Source: Bacteroidales bacterium UBA6340 (GTDB lineage Bacteria > Bacteroidota > Bacteroidia > Bacteroidales > Paludibacteraceae). From it: a stretch of DNA of 13,741 nucleotides. Position 1 is the first letter of the stretch, and each line of letters begins with the position of its first letter. Where the stretch lies: positions 1 to 13,741 of the forward strand of contig DJSG01000063.1 in NCBI GenBank assembly GCA_002440265.1, read 5' to 3'. Both the position numbers and the translations under genes were made by a program. This document shows positions 1 to 7,285 of this stretch, one piece after another. The notes under the pieces were generated by a model, which searched no databases, had not been told where the DNA came from, and worked only from the letters and a program-made list of their open reading frames with translations.

Positions 1-28
1 ATTTTGATGCGGTTGCCCTGACGCCCTC

Positions 29-139
29 ATGCAGCGGGTGTTCGACTTGCAGAACGAGGTGAAGATTCATTCCTGCCTGCGTCTGGACTGCCAAGACCGC
101 GTGCGATACGTGTGCGAAAAGGGAAATAGCAACCCATAA
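29..139 (+). CDS. Possible 36-aa small protein of unknown function
   Basis: A short open frame begins at ATG 29 and stops at TAA 137-139, four bases before the next gene. The peptide has four cysteines and a charged middle (RLDCQDRVRYVCEK). I recognise no family. The upstream sequence does not settle its context. Frame 1 stops at 19-21 and frame 3 at 60-62, so either could be the end of a gene cut by the window edge. The tight spacing to the membrane-protein gene is the only argument for translation. It could equally be the frameshifted tail of an upstream gene or non-coding sequence. Confidence 0.3.
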   Translation: MQRVFDLQNEVKIHSCLRLDCQDRVRYVCEKGNSNP

Positions 140-143
140 CAAT

Positions 144-692
144 ATGATTATGATACATTATCTGATTTTGGTTTTGGCGGCAGTTGCCGTCTTTGCCTTG
201 TACAACAGGGCTATTATTGCCCGCTTTGGTGTGCCGACAAGCCTTTCCGTTTCATTCTACCTGTTGCAGGATGTGCAAAAAGGATTGGGGTATCTGTTCA
301 CCGCCATGATGGCGTGTATGGTACTGCTGCTTATGCCCGCATGGTTGAGTATCAGTGATGCGGTCGGAGGTTGGGAGCGATACTTCACTTTTCTTGCGTT
401 CCTTGCCGCGGGCAGTATTGCCTTTGTCGGTGCAGCACCTGCTTTCCGTGACTGCCCGCTGGAAAGTAAGGTGCACAGTATCGCTGCCAAGTGTGCAGCG
501 GTATTCAGCCTGCTATGGTGTGGCGTGGTATGCTGGCGGATAGCCTATATCGTGCCTATTGCCGTGGTGATAGTATGGACTGTTGCTCTTGCCACCAAGA
601 CGGCACGAGCATGCAGTGTATATTGGTGGGAAATGTGTGCTTTTGTCGCCACCTTTGCCACCATCATCACGGAGTGTATCATGCTGATATAG
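144..692 (+). CDS. Polytopic inner-membrane protein, unknown family
   Basis: The 182-aa protein is almost entirely hydrophobic. About six membrane segments are visible, near residues 4-20, 48-71, 80-98, 113-130, 133-150 and 162-182. A short polar loop around 101-112 (FRDCPLESKVHS) separates the middle segments. The start could be the first ATG (144) or the one two codons later. It stops four bases before the DUF5675 gene and follows the small ORF by four bases, so the three probably share a transcript. A multi-span membrane protein beside DUF5675, upstream of tail genes, suggests a lysis or envelope role such as an atypical holin. That is inference from position: at 182 aa with six spans it is larger than classical holins, and I recognise no family motif. 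Confidence 0.75.
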   Translation: MIMIHYLILVLAAVAVFALYNRAIIARFGVPTSLSVSFYLLQDVQKGLGYLFTAMMACMVLLLMPAWLSISDAVGGWERYFTFLAFLAAGSIAFVGAAPAFRDCPLESKVHSIAAKCAAVFSLLWCGVVCWRIAYIVPIAVVIVWTVALATKTARACSVYWWEMCAFVATFATIITECIMLI

Positions 693-695
693 GCT

Positions 696-1124
696 ATGAA
701 TTGGGTATTACGGCGCATAGACTTCCAACCCACGCGCACTTTCGGGAAGTTGTATGTGGACGATGCGTATTTCTGCGATGTACTGGAGGATACCGACAGA
801 GGCTTGTGTGCTGACATGTCTCCTGCCCGGATAGCAGGTATCAAGGTGCCGGGCAGGACGGCAATCCCTTATGGCACATATCGCGTAACGTTTGAGTACT
901 CGCCGCGTTTCCGTCGCGACATGCTGACGGTGTGCGATGTACAGGGCTTCAGCGGCATACGCATACACGCCGGCAACACTGAGGAAGACACCGAGGGCTG
1001 CCTGCTGCTTGGCAAGCGACAGGGGAACAAGTTGGCAGGCGGCAGCAGTCGCCCTGCGGTCGCCAAGTTGGAAACCATTGCCCGCCGGTCAGGAGAGGTG
1101 CAATTGCAGATTGTGAAAGTATGA
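696..1124 (+). CDS. DUF5675 family protein, probable phage lysis or envelope-associated protein
   Basis: The 142-aa protein matches my memory of the DUF5675 family, common in Bacteroidetes phages and mobile elements. Visible hallmarks are an N-terminal strand ending in a Leu-Glu-Asp turn (residues 30-32), PYGTYRV (59-63 region), and the conserved C-terminal motif SGIRIHAGNTEEDTEGCLLLG (86-106) with His91 and Cys102. A His followed by Gly-Cys recalls the His...Cys pair of YkuD-type L,D-transpeptidases. That resemblance is only suggestive, and the family's activity is not established to my knowledge. The gene starts four bases after the membrane-protein stop. Its place next to a polytopic membrane protein supports a role in lysis or cell-wall interaction. 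The family call is fairly firm; the function is inference. Confidence 0.8.
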   Translation: MNWVLRRIDFQPTRTFGKLYVDDAYFCDVLEDTDRGLCADMSPARIAGIKVPGRTAIPYGTYRVTFEYSPRFRRDMLTVCDVQGFSGIRIHAGNTEEDTEGCLLLGKRQGNKLAGGSSRPAVAKLETIARRSGEVQLQIVKV

Positions 1125-1137
1125 CATCACACCCGGG

Positions 1138-1163
1138 CAACCACCAACAAAATTGGTACAATT
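1138..1163 (+). repeat. Direct repeat copy 1 (26 bp), partner at 12284-12309
   Basis: The sequence reads CAACCACCAACAAAAT, then T, then GGTACAATT. It matches 12284-12309 at 25 of 26 positions, the only difference being T versus A at position 17. It lies in the 53-base gap before the metallopeptidase gene. The two copies bracket all structural genes from the metallopeptidase to the tail tube. It may be a conserved leader, a binding site or a recombination scar. Confidence 0.75.
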
Positions 1164-1177
1164 TTTGATAGCAAACT

Positions 1178-1798
1178 ATGGGTAGCAGAGCAGGCGGAGT
1201 ATTCACATGGTTCAGCCAAAGCGCAAAAAGCATAGGGCATTCCAACTTGGTAGTGTCTAATGTGGAAGGCCTGGTACACATGCGAGACCCCGAATTGTAC
1301 AAAGAGGAGAAAGAAGCCATATCGCGCTATGAAGCAGTGATGGGAGTGCGGCAAAAGAATATCAAGTTAGCCGACTTGTCAGATAGCCGGGTGGTTGCCA
1401 CACATAGGACAGACCTCAATGGCAAGTCCGTCGGGATTTACCTAAACAAAAAGTATTTCAACCAACCCAAATCGGAGTTCGTCCGTATGATTCAGTCCGA
1501 TTACAAATATGGTATGCTAACTGTAACCAATCGCCCCGGCGCACACTCTCTTACGCACGAGTTGGCACACGCCACTTGGAATAACCGTTTGTCTTCTCCC
1601 AAGGCAAAGGCAGCGGGTAAGGAAATAGCCCGATTGTATAGTTTATGGTCAAAGGATACATACAAGAAAAATTACGGAGAATATGCTACACAAAATATCA
1701 ATGAGTTTTGGGCAGAGACTGTTACCAAAGCAGTACATGGCACTCCTGACCGTTACACCAAAGCAATTAAGGCTATTGCGAAGAAATATAAACTATAA
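1178..1798 (+). CDS. Phage-encoded HExxH zinc-metallopeptidase-like protein
   Basis: The 206-aa protein carries a clear zinc-peptidase helix, SLTHELAHATWN, with the HELAH motif at residues 127-131. About 45 residues later comes YATQNINEFWAE (169-180). Its Glu176 or Glu180 could supply the third zinc ligand, as in gluzincin-like phage domains that end in an E-F-x-A-E helix. Such domains are known at the C-termini of phage MuF, portal-associated and polymorphic-toxin proteins; here the domain stands alone. Residues 1-110 are soluble, contain an acidic-basic helical stretch (36-60), and show no convincing signal peptide. It is followed 12 bases later by a small acidic gene and then a terminator, so the two form their own end-of-operon pair. 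Possible roles are virion processing, host-protein cleavage or a lysogeny-conversion toxin. A peptidase fold is likely, but the substrate is unknown. Confidence 0.7.
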   Translation: MGSRAGGVFTWFSQSAKSIGHSNLVVSNVEGLVHMRDPELYKEEKEAISRYEAVMGVRQKNIKLADLSDSRVVATHRTDLNGKSVGIYLNKKYFNQPKSEFVRMIQSDYKYGMLTVTNRPGAHSLTHELAHATWNNRLSSPKAKAAGKEIARLYSLWSKDTYKKNYGEYATQNINEFWAETVTKAVHGTPDRYTKAIKAIAKKYKL

Positions 1799-1810
1799 AA
1801 GACTCGGAAT

Positions 1811-2053
1811 ATGACAAAAATCGAATTAACACCCCAAGAAATCGAGATGATTGAGACTTACTTAAAGTATGATGCTATGCCGGATGTAAGTTTCGAGCCA
1901 ACAACTGATGATGAAAAGGCACTTACGATGTCCGTACTGAGGAAAGCAAATGCCCTCATGCGCGAGTTGGATGCCTATGATGAGTTGGGAGAATCTCTTT
2001 TGGAGTGGTTCTACAACAAGTACAAGGAGCAACAGGCGCAAGAACAGCGGTAA
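1811..2053 (+). CDS. Small acidic helical protein, unknown function
   Basis: The 80-aa product is acidic, mostly predicted helix, and ends in a Lys/Gln/Glu-rich tail. No family is recognised. It starts 12 bases after the metallopeptidase stop, and the terminator follows its own stop by about 20 bases, so the two genes are probably co-transcribed. Small size, negative charge and position behind a putative peptidase would fit a cognate inhibitor or immunity protein, or a chaperone. That is only inference from context. The start is well placed at ATG 1811, with an A-rich codon run after it and no alternative nearby. Confidence 0.6.
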   Translation: MTKIELTPQEIEMIETYLKYDAMPDVSFEPTTDDEKALTMSVLRKANALMRELDAYDELGESLLEWFYNKYKEQQAQEQR

Positions 2054-2074
2054 TTCCTGATAACCACCAATTGC

Positions 2075-2109
2075 AAAGGTCGCATCTCGTAATGGGGTGC
2101 GACCTTTTT
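2075..2109 (+). terminator. Rho-independent terminator
   Basis: A perfect 10-bp stem, AAAGGTCGCA (2075-2084) with TGCGACCTTT (2098-2107), runs straight into a T tract (TTTTTG). Inner bases can extend the stem with G-U pairs. It sits about 20 bases after the small acidic gene and ends the upstream transcript, so the tape-measure operon should need its own promoter in 2110-2214. Confidence 0.9.
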
Positions 2110-2130
2110 GTTGTCATCCGCAAAATGGTC

Positions 2131-2166
2131 GGCTAACCTATGCCCATATCCTTCTGTATTGTATGA
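2131..2166 (+). promoter_or_regulatory. Repeated upstream element, copy A, and tape-measure leader
   Basis: Starting at GGCTAACCTATGCCCATATC, this element matches 6536-6571 at 18 of the first 20 bases and about 28 of 36 overall. It lies between the terminator and the tape-measure gene, where a promoter or leader is expected. I could not see a clean Bacteroides TTTG / TAnnTTTG promoter here. The aligned ATG (2163) opens a 15-codon frame ending at 2210, four bases before the tape-measure start. That frame may be a leader peptide or chance. The remaining bases 2167-2214 are A/C-rich and end in ACCTATAACAAA before the ATG. Confidence 0.45.
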
Positions 2167-2214
2167 CGACTCAACCGCTAATATATCACCAACCTCTAAC
2201 CAACCTATAACAAA

Positions 2215-4263
2215 ATGGGAGATGTTATCACACGACTCAAAGTCGATTCCACGGAATACGATGCCAAGATAAAGCGTGCCGCAGAAGGCTTGCAGCACTA
2301 CGCCGACCAATGCCGTAAAGCGGGCGGAACACTCCAATACGTGGACGACGAGGCGATGGCGTTTGCCCGCTCGCTCGGACGCATGGAGACCTCCGCCAAA
2401 TCTGTCCGGACAAAGATGCTGGAGTTCACGGAAGCAATATCCACACTCACGGTACAGTACCGCCGCATGTCGGACGAGGAGAAGAACGGAGCCTACGGCA
2501 AAGCATTGCAGGCATCGCTGACCCAACTCAAAGCCCGTGCAGGCGAACTCAAAGACGCGGTGTCGGACACCAACGAGGAGATACGCCACCTCGCCTCTGA
2601 CACCTCGTTCAGCGACGGCATGCAACTGATGACGCGCACTGTGGGCAGTTGCGCCGCCGCCATCACCGCATGGACAGGCGACAGCAAAGAGATGTCCGCC
2701 GTAATGAAAGACCTCGCGAAGATAGCCACCACGGTGGCCGCTGTGGAGAGTCTGACCAAGGCATTCCAGAAACAGAACCGCGTGCTACTCAAGAACCCGT
2801 ATGTGCTGGCTGCTGCCGGCGTGGCGGCATTGGCAGTGGCTATCAGCCAACTCATCAAGCACGCACAGGAACTGACCGGCGTGCAGAAGTCCCTCAACGA
2901 AGTGCAACAGAAAGGGCGCGAGAACTCGGCAGATGAGGTCACGCGCATTCAGTCACTCAACAGCATTCTCCACGACAACACACGCAGTCTTGACGAACGC
3001 AAGTCCGCACTCGCCCAAATACAAGCCCTTGTGCCCGACTATCACGGGGCACTCACCACGGAGGGGACGCTCATCAACGACAATGCCGATGCACTCAACG
3101 ACTATATCGCCAACCTGCAACGCGCCGCCACCGCCCAAGCCGCCTTCGACCGCATGGTGGAGGCGCAACAGCGCAAACTGGAGAAACAACTGGAGTTGGA
3201 GAAGGCGCAGAAAAACCTTGAATCTGCCAGGACAGACTTGCACGGCAGCGTCACCACATCTTCGTATGGAGAGGGGGCTGGTATAGGTGCTGTTAATAAC
3301 ACCATTGCCGTCTCCAGAGCGGAATCCAAAGTGTCCTCCATACAACAGGATATACAAGCGATTGACAAAGAGATAGCCGCATTGCAGAACCTGGTAACAG
3401 CAGAGGATTTGGTAACAGCGAGCACGCAGAAACGCACTGCGGCAGTTGCTGAAAACAATACAAAGACAGAACAGCAGTTGGGTATTCTCGGGCAACTGAA
3501 ACAGGAGCAGGCTGACCTGAACAAAGCCCTCAATACTGCACAAACAAAAGAGGAGATACAGGATATAGTCTATCAATTGGCAAGAGTACAAGAACGCATT
3601 GACAGAATACGGAATAGTTCCAGGTCCGGGCTCATACCGCACCAGACGGACACCTTTGGGCTCGCTCCACAAGATAACGGAAAAATCACTCTACCGGAGG
3701 GAACGGGCGAAGTGGATGTTGCCAAGATGGGCAATGATGCCGCCACGGCATGGAGCAATGCAGCCGCTGCCGTCAGCAATGTGGGTTCTGCCCTGCAATC
3801 CATTGAAGACCCTGCTGCTAAAGTCACAGGTATCATCATGCAAGCAGTTGCCCAAGTGGCACTCGGTTTTGCTCAGGCGGCAGCCTCGCCGGCAACAGGT
3901 GCCGCCGGTGTGTTCGGATGGATAGTGGCTGCTACTGCCGGTCTCGCTACAATGACTGCTACGATAGCCACTATCAAATCCGTTACCTCAGGCTATGAAT
4001 ACGGAGGTATGGTAAACGGCTATATGGGCAAACTTCCGGGTAGTCCGTACACGGGCGACAATGTGGTAGCACGTCTGAATATGGGTGAAGGTGTCCTTAC
4101 CCGTCAAGGTATTGCCAACGCTTCGGCAATGATGAACGGGGGTGCCGCACCGGTGGCAGTGAGTGTGACAGGGCGCATCTCCGGGCGTGACATCCTCCTT
4201 GCCGCTGATGCCGATAACAGGAGCAGGGGCGGCTCCCGATACGCTTACTCAAAAACAAGATAA
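2215..4263 (+). CDS. Phage tail tape measure protein
   Basis: This protein sets tail length during assembly and sits inside the tube. The 682-aa sequence has the typical layout. An N-terminus (GDVITRLKVDSTEYDAKIKR) is of the kind seen in Bacteroidetes tape measures. Next comes a long helical region, then a hydrophobic segment near 190-215 (NPYVLAAAGVAALAVAI) and extended coiled coil (about 225-470). A second Ala/Gly-rich hydrophobic segment falls near 540-590. A C-terminal motif follows with YEYGGMVNG and YTGDNVVARLNMGEGVLT, which matches the GG-x-V ... GD-x-V-x-A-R-x-N-x-GE pattern common in siphovirus tape measures. By the usual rule of about 1.5 angstrom per residue the tail would be near 100 nm. 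Codon usage is GC-rich up to about 3270, then becomes AT-richer, which hints at a mosaic junction. It overlaps no neighbour and is followed two bases later by the hub gene. No tail-assembly chaperone gene precedes it. Confidence 0.93.
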   Translation: MGDVITRLKVDSTEYDAKIKRAAEGLQHYADQCRKAGGTLQYVDDEAMAFARSLGRMETSAKSVRTKMLEFTEAISTLTVQYRRMSDEEKNGAYGKALQASLTQLKARAGELKDAVSDTNEEIRHLASDTSFSDGMQLMTRTVGSCAAAITAWTGDSKEMSAVMKDLAKIATTVAAVESLTKAFQKQNRVLLKNPYVLAAAGVAALAVAISQLIKHAQELTGVQKSLNEVQQKGRENSADEVTRIQSLNSILHDNTRSLDERKSALAQIQALVPDYHGALTTEGTLINDNADALNDYIANLQRAATAQAAFDRMVEAQQRKLEKQLELEKAQKNLESARTDLHGSVTTSSYGEGAGIGAVNNTIAVSRAESKVSSIQQDIQAIDKEIAALQNLVTAEDLVTASTQKRTAAVAENNTKTEQQLGILGQLKQEQADLNKALNTAQTKEEIQDIVYQLARVQERIDRIRNSSRSGLIPHQTDTFGLAPQDNGKITLPEGTGEVDVAKMGNDAATAWSNAAAAVSNVGSALQSIEDPAAKVTGIIMQAVAQVALGFAQAAASPATGAAGVFGWIVAATAGLATMTATIATIKSVTSGYEYGGMVNGYMGKLPGSPYTGDNVVARLNMGEGVLTRQGIANASAMMNGGAAPVAVSVTGRISGRDILLAADADNRSRGGSRYAYSKTR

Positions 4264-4265
4264 CT

Positions 4266-6536
4266 ATGGCAAAAACAATACGGTGGCAAGTGCCATTTGC
4301 TTCACTAAGCGACACAAAATATCGCGTAGATATATACGATGAGAATTACAGTGGCAGTCCTGTGGTACTACAAGCAGGAGCAACTCCATTCATGACAGAA
4401 GAGGATGCGGACGGTGACATATTTGCTCCTGTCCGCACGCAGACCGGTACCCTTCAAATATGTACCCAACTCGCAAGCGGAGACCTTTTGAATGTGGATG
4501 ATATTATGCCTGTAAATGTCTTGGACCGTCCTGTCCGTCTGGTGAACTTAACAAACAATGCAATAGAATGGCAGGGTTTCTTGTCCTGCGAAGCGTATAG
4601 ATACGACTATATAGGCGTCCCTCAGATTATAGAACTCAGTATTATCAGTGTACTTGAGGCAATGGACAGTGTAGAAATAGAAGTTAATGATGCTATCTTG
4701 TACGATAAGATAATCAATAGCATACTATATGTTATGAACAGCATCGACAACCTATGCTCCGGAATATCTTTATTCAAGAATCTATATGTGTCAACTTATT
4801 GTTACACTGCTCTTTGTGAGAATTATATATATTGCAACTCATACTTCAGGGTTGACAGTTACGTGAATGACGAAGATATTCTGTTGGAGGCTCACTCTCT
4901 CTCTTGCAAAGAGATATTGGCACAGGTAGCAAAATTCTTCGGTTGCGTATGGCGCGAGTCCGGGCAAGATTTATATCTCGGTGCTATCAAGTACAGAGAC
5001 ACGCTGCAATATCAAAGTTTTAGTAATTGGAAAAACAAATACTTATATATTCCTATTGGAGGTTCCCCCATCACTATGACCACAATAGGTACTGAGTCGC
5101 AGACTTTGGAGTCGCAAGATTGGAGAGGAACAGAACATCAGAAAAGCATAGAACAGGGATATAAAAGAATCATCTTGCAATCCAAGTTGGATGACTTTAC
5201 ACTTGACTTGTTTTTACAGGAATGCCCGAAAAAAACAATAACGAAAAATCCACGAAGCAGCGACTATGGAATAGGCGAGATATGGGCAAATTCTAACACT
5301 GGATACTTCCCAATGGCAGAGTATAAAAGTTATAAAATTTCCATTGTGTTTCCCCAAGACACAACGCAAAAGGGAAGTTTCTCGGCATATAATAGCATAT
5401 CCGGTGTGCAGTATGAAAATACCATATTCTGGAAAAAGAACGACTTTCGTACTTATTATCCGGAGTTGGTAGGTTACAAAGGAACACAAACAAAGTATGG
5501 CACAATAAGTTATTACCTGACATCGTTTATGTGCTATTGGCGAAACGCAAACTCTGATTTAGTCAGCGGACTGATGGTTTGCGGGTTTCCTAAATATCTG
5601 TATTGGTCACAAAGTCGCATTCAGTCGGCTCAGTTTCAGAAACCATCAATGGGGAAAGATAACTATGTATTCAAGCAAAGCACACCTCTCCCATTTAGTG
5701 CGAGTAACGGCTGCTTGCGATTGAACATACAAACTCAGGCTGTATGGAGTGCATATAAGGGATATCTGCATTCATCAGGGTTGGAATGGTATAGCAAGGG
5801 GAATAGGTCTTTGACGGTTGCTATACAATTCGGCAATAAATATGTCAAGCAAGAAGGGTCAACATATTCCCTTGTTTCTGGTTTCACCACTTTTGCCTTC
5901 CCATTTGATGAAAATGGAACTACTCAAGAGAATTGGAACATAATATATAAGAAACTTTGGGGCGTTGAGGAAGGAGAAAAGGGGATATACATTCCCATTA
6001 CTTCGTTAACAACCGGAATAATCACTCTTTACATCTATCCGGAAATAGATGCGGTGATGTTGGAATCTCAAAACGAGACTACAGCAGCATGTGACATGCT
6101 GATAACCGGCATGACACTAGAGTATTTACCGTTAGTAATTGATACACGTAACGACAGGAGCGAAAACTCCTATTTAATCAATACGGGAGCATCCTTTAAG
6201 GATACATTGACCGTAGATGTGGGCTTGTCGTCCGACAACAACAATAACAAGTATGCAACCATGGTTTGGGATAATTCCACAAAAAGGCCTGCAACCAAAC
6301 TGACTTTGGGCAGTAAAACTATCTGTCCCGAGATAGACCTGTTACACCGCTTGAAAAAACAGTACAGCACTGTCAGAACTACATTAGAATTGGAGATGGC
6401 ACACCCGAGCAGACCTCTCCCGCTATTGCTCTTTTCCGGTATCAATGACAATAAAGTCTATTGCCCGATGGCGGAAAACAGGGATTGGAGAATGGGAACT
6501 TCAACGCTGACTTGTATTGAGTTGGGAGACAGATAG
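4266..6536 (+). CDS. Tail hub / distal tail protein (Dit-Tal-like)
   Basis: The 756-aa protein directly follows the tape measure, where siphoviruses encode the distal tail and tail-associated hub proteins. Its N-terminal 130 residues (VPFASLSDTKYRVDIYDENY ... EDADGDIFAPVRTQTGTLQI ... VLDRPVRLVN ... IEWQGFLS) resemble the N-terminus of large tail proteins I recall from Bacteroidetes prophages. Around residues 210-245 is a hub-like segment (LSCKEILAQVAKFFGCVWRE ... LYLGAIKY), similar in style to gp27/Tal hub domains. The central and C-terminal parts are rich in Tyr, Asn and Ser with beta character, as expected for host-facing surfaces. The gene is markedly AT-richer than the head genes, consistent with exchange of the host-specificity module. 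No peptidase or glycosidase motif is visible. The tail-hub role is well supported by position; the exact domain split is inference. Confidence 0.8.
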   Translation: MAKTIRWQVPFASLSDTKYRVDIYDENYSGSPVVLQAGATPFMTEEDADGDIFAPVRTQTGTLQICTQLASGDLLNVDDIMPVNVLDRPVRLVNLTNNAIEWQGFLSCEAYRYDYIGVPQIIELSIISVLEAMDSVEIEVNDAILYDKIINSILYVMNSIDNLCSGISLFKNLYVSTYCYTALCENYIYCNSYFRVDSYVNDEDILLEAHSLSCKEILAQVAKFFGCVWRESGQDLYLGAIKYRDTLQYQSFSNWKNKYLYIPIGGSPITMTTIGTESQTLESQDWRGTEHQKSIEQGYKRIILQSKLDDFTLDLFLQECPKKTITKNPRSSDYGIGEIWANSNTGYFPMAEYKSYKISIVFPQDTTQKGSFSAYNSISGVQYENTIFWKKNDFRTYYPELVGYKGTQTKYGTISYYLTSFMCYWRNANSDLVSGLMVCGFPKYLYWSQSRIQSAQFQKPSMGKDNYVFKQSTPLPFSASNGCLRLNIQTQAVWSAYKGYLHSSGLEWYSKGNRSLTVAIQFGNKYVKQEGSTYSLVSGFTTFAFPFDENGTTQENWNIIYKKLWGVEEGEKGIYIPITSLTTGIITLYIYPEIDAVMLESQNETTAACDMLITGMTLEYLPLVIDTRNDRSENSYLINTGASFKDTLTVDVGLSSDNNNNKYATMVWDNSTKRPATKLTLGSKTICPEIDLLHRLKKQYSTVRTTLELEMAHPSRPLPLLLFSGINDNKVYCPMAENRDWRMGTSTLTCIELGDR

Positions 6537-6571
6537 GCTAACCTATACGCATATCTATCGGCTTTTTATGA
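6536..6571 (+). promoter_or_regulatory. Repeated upstream element, copy B
   Basis: The element begins in the hub stop codon (GGCTAACCTATACGCATATC) and ends at the ATG of the tail-tube-like gene. It matches copy A (2131-2166) at about 28 of 36 positions, including the ATG. A shorter GGCTAACC core also occurs at about 9197-9204, before the protease gene. It could be a translation-initiation leader, a protein or RNA binding site, or a trace of duplication. Confidence 0.4.
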
Positions 6572-7263
6572 TACACGGAGAAAATCTGACATTATCCTTA
6601 AACGGAACGATTGTGGCGGCTGCGAAAAGTTGCAATCTTAAGTTTGACCAATCGCTGATTGAGATAGCATCACCTGTAAGCGGTGCGGATACTATGTATA
6701 TACCGAGTAAACGTGGATGGAGCATTTCAACAGAAGGACTGTGTACTACGATGGTATACATGAACTCTGTTCTATGGAACCGGTCAAATCAATTCTCGGT
6801 TGCATTCTTTGACGCGGATTTGAAAATGGTGTTTAATGGTGATTGTTATATCAAATCAATAGCCATCAGCGGTGCTATAGGCAAAATCGTGACATACTCT
6901 ATTGATTTGCAAGGAAGTGGTTCGTTAGCAAAAAGCATAATACAGAAGTTGTCTTTGGTAGTGGGCGGTTATGACATAGCGAAAACGGACAGTCAAATCG
7001 CTCGCTACAAGGTCTACAAAACAAGCAATATCCGACAGTTTTCTCTTAGTAAGGGCGAGTACTTTATAAAAATAGTTGGCAACATCAGTTCGTGCTACAT
7101 GTTGACAGCATCTCAATTTACTGAATTTTCTGAAAATGGATATTGTTCCTATGAGAGTGAATTTTCTAAAAATGAATTTTCGTTGCGTTTAAGGTCTGAT
7201 TCTTATATAATATTTGCGGATTATGGTATAGAGATAAAAGTTATCGTTAATCCCATTGCTTGA
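6568..7263 (+). CDS. Tail-tube-like protein with C-terminal extension, probable tail tip component
   Basis: I chose ATG 6568 over the upstream in-frame ATG 6517. The upstream start would lie inside the hub gene, while 6568 gives the N-terminus MIHGENLTLSLNG, which aligns with MKGQNLRFAILANG of the major tail tube protein at 11751. The first 145 residues follow the same pattern: N-L near residue 6, AAA-x-S-x-N-L, SPVSGADTMYIPSKRGWSIS against a GW-S-x-SG segment, and a final YSIDLQGSGSL matching YDFSFQGSGPL. The rest, about 85 residues, is beta-rich with many Ser/Tyr/Phe and no counterpart in the paralogue. Lying directly behind the hub gene, it is more likely a tip or collar protein, or receptor-contacting decoration, than the main tube. 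The final bases run up to the portal gene, 22 bases away. It is AT-rich like the hub gene. Confidence 0.75.
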   Translation: MIHGENLTLSLNGTIVAAAKSCNLKFDQSLIEIASPVSGADTMYIPSKRGWSISTEGLCTTMVYMNSVLWNRSNQFSVAFFDADLKMVFNGDCYIKSIAISGAIGKIVTYSIDLQGSGSLAKSIIQKLSLVVGGYDIAKTDSQIARYKVYKTSNIRQFSLSKGEYFIKIVGNISSCYMLTASQFTEFSENGYCSYESEFSKNEFSLRLRSDSYIIFADYGIEIKVIVNPIA

Positions 7264-7285
7264 CAGGATAATATTTACAGCATAT

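Noticed and set aside
2011..2625. 204-codon open frame on the - strand
   Set aside because: It lies antisense to the tape-measure gene and the terminator; its Cys/Arg/His-rich composition is typical of a shadow frame.
2953..3672. 239-codon open frame on the - strand
   Set aside because: Antisense within the tape-measure coiled coil, with no recognisable domain.
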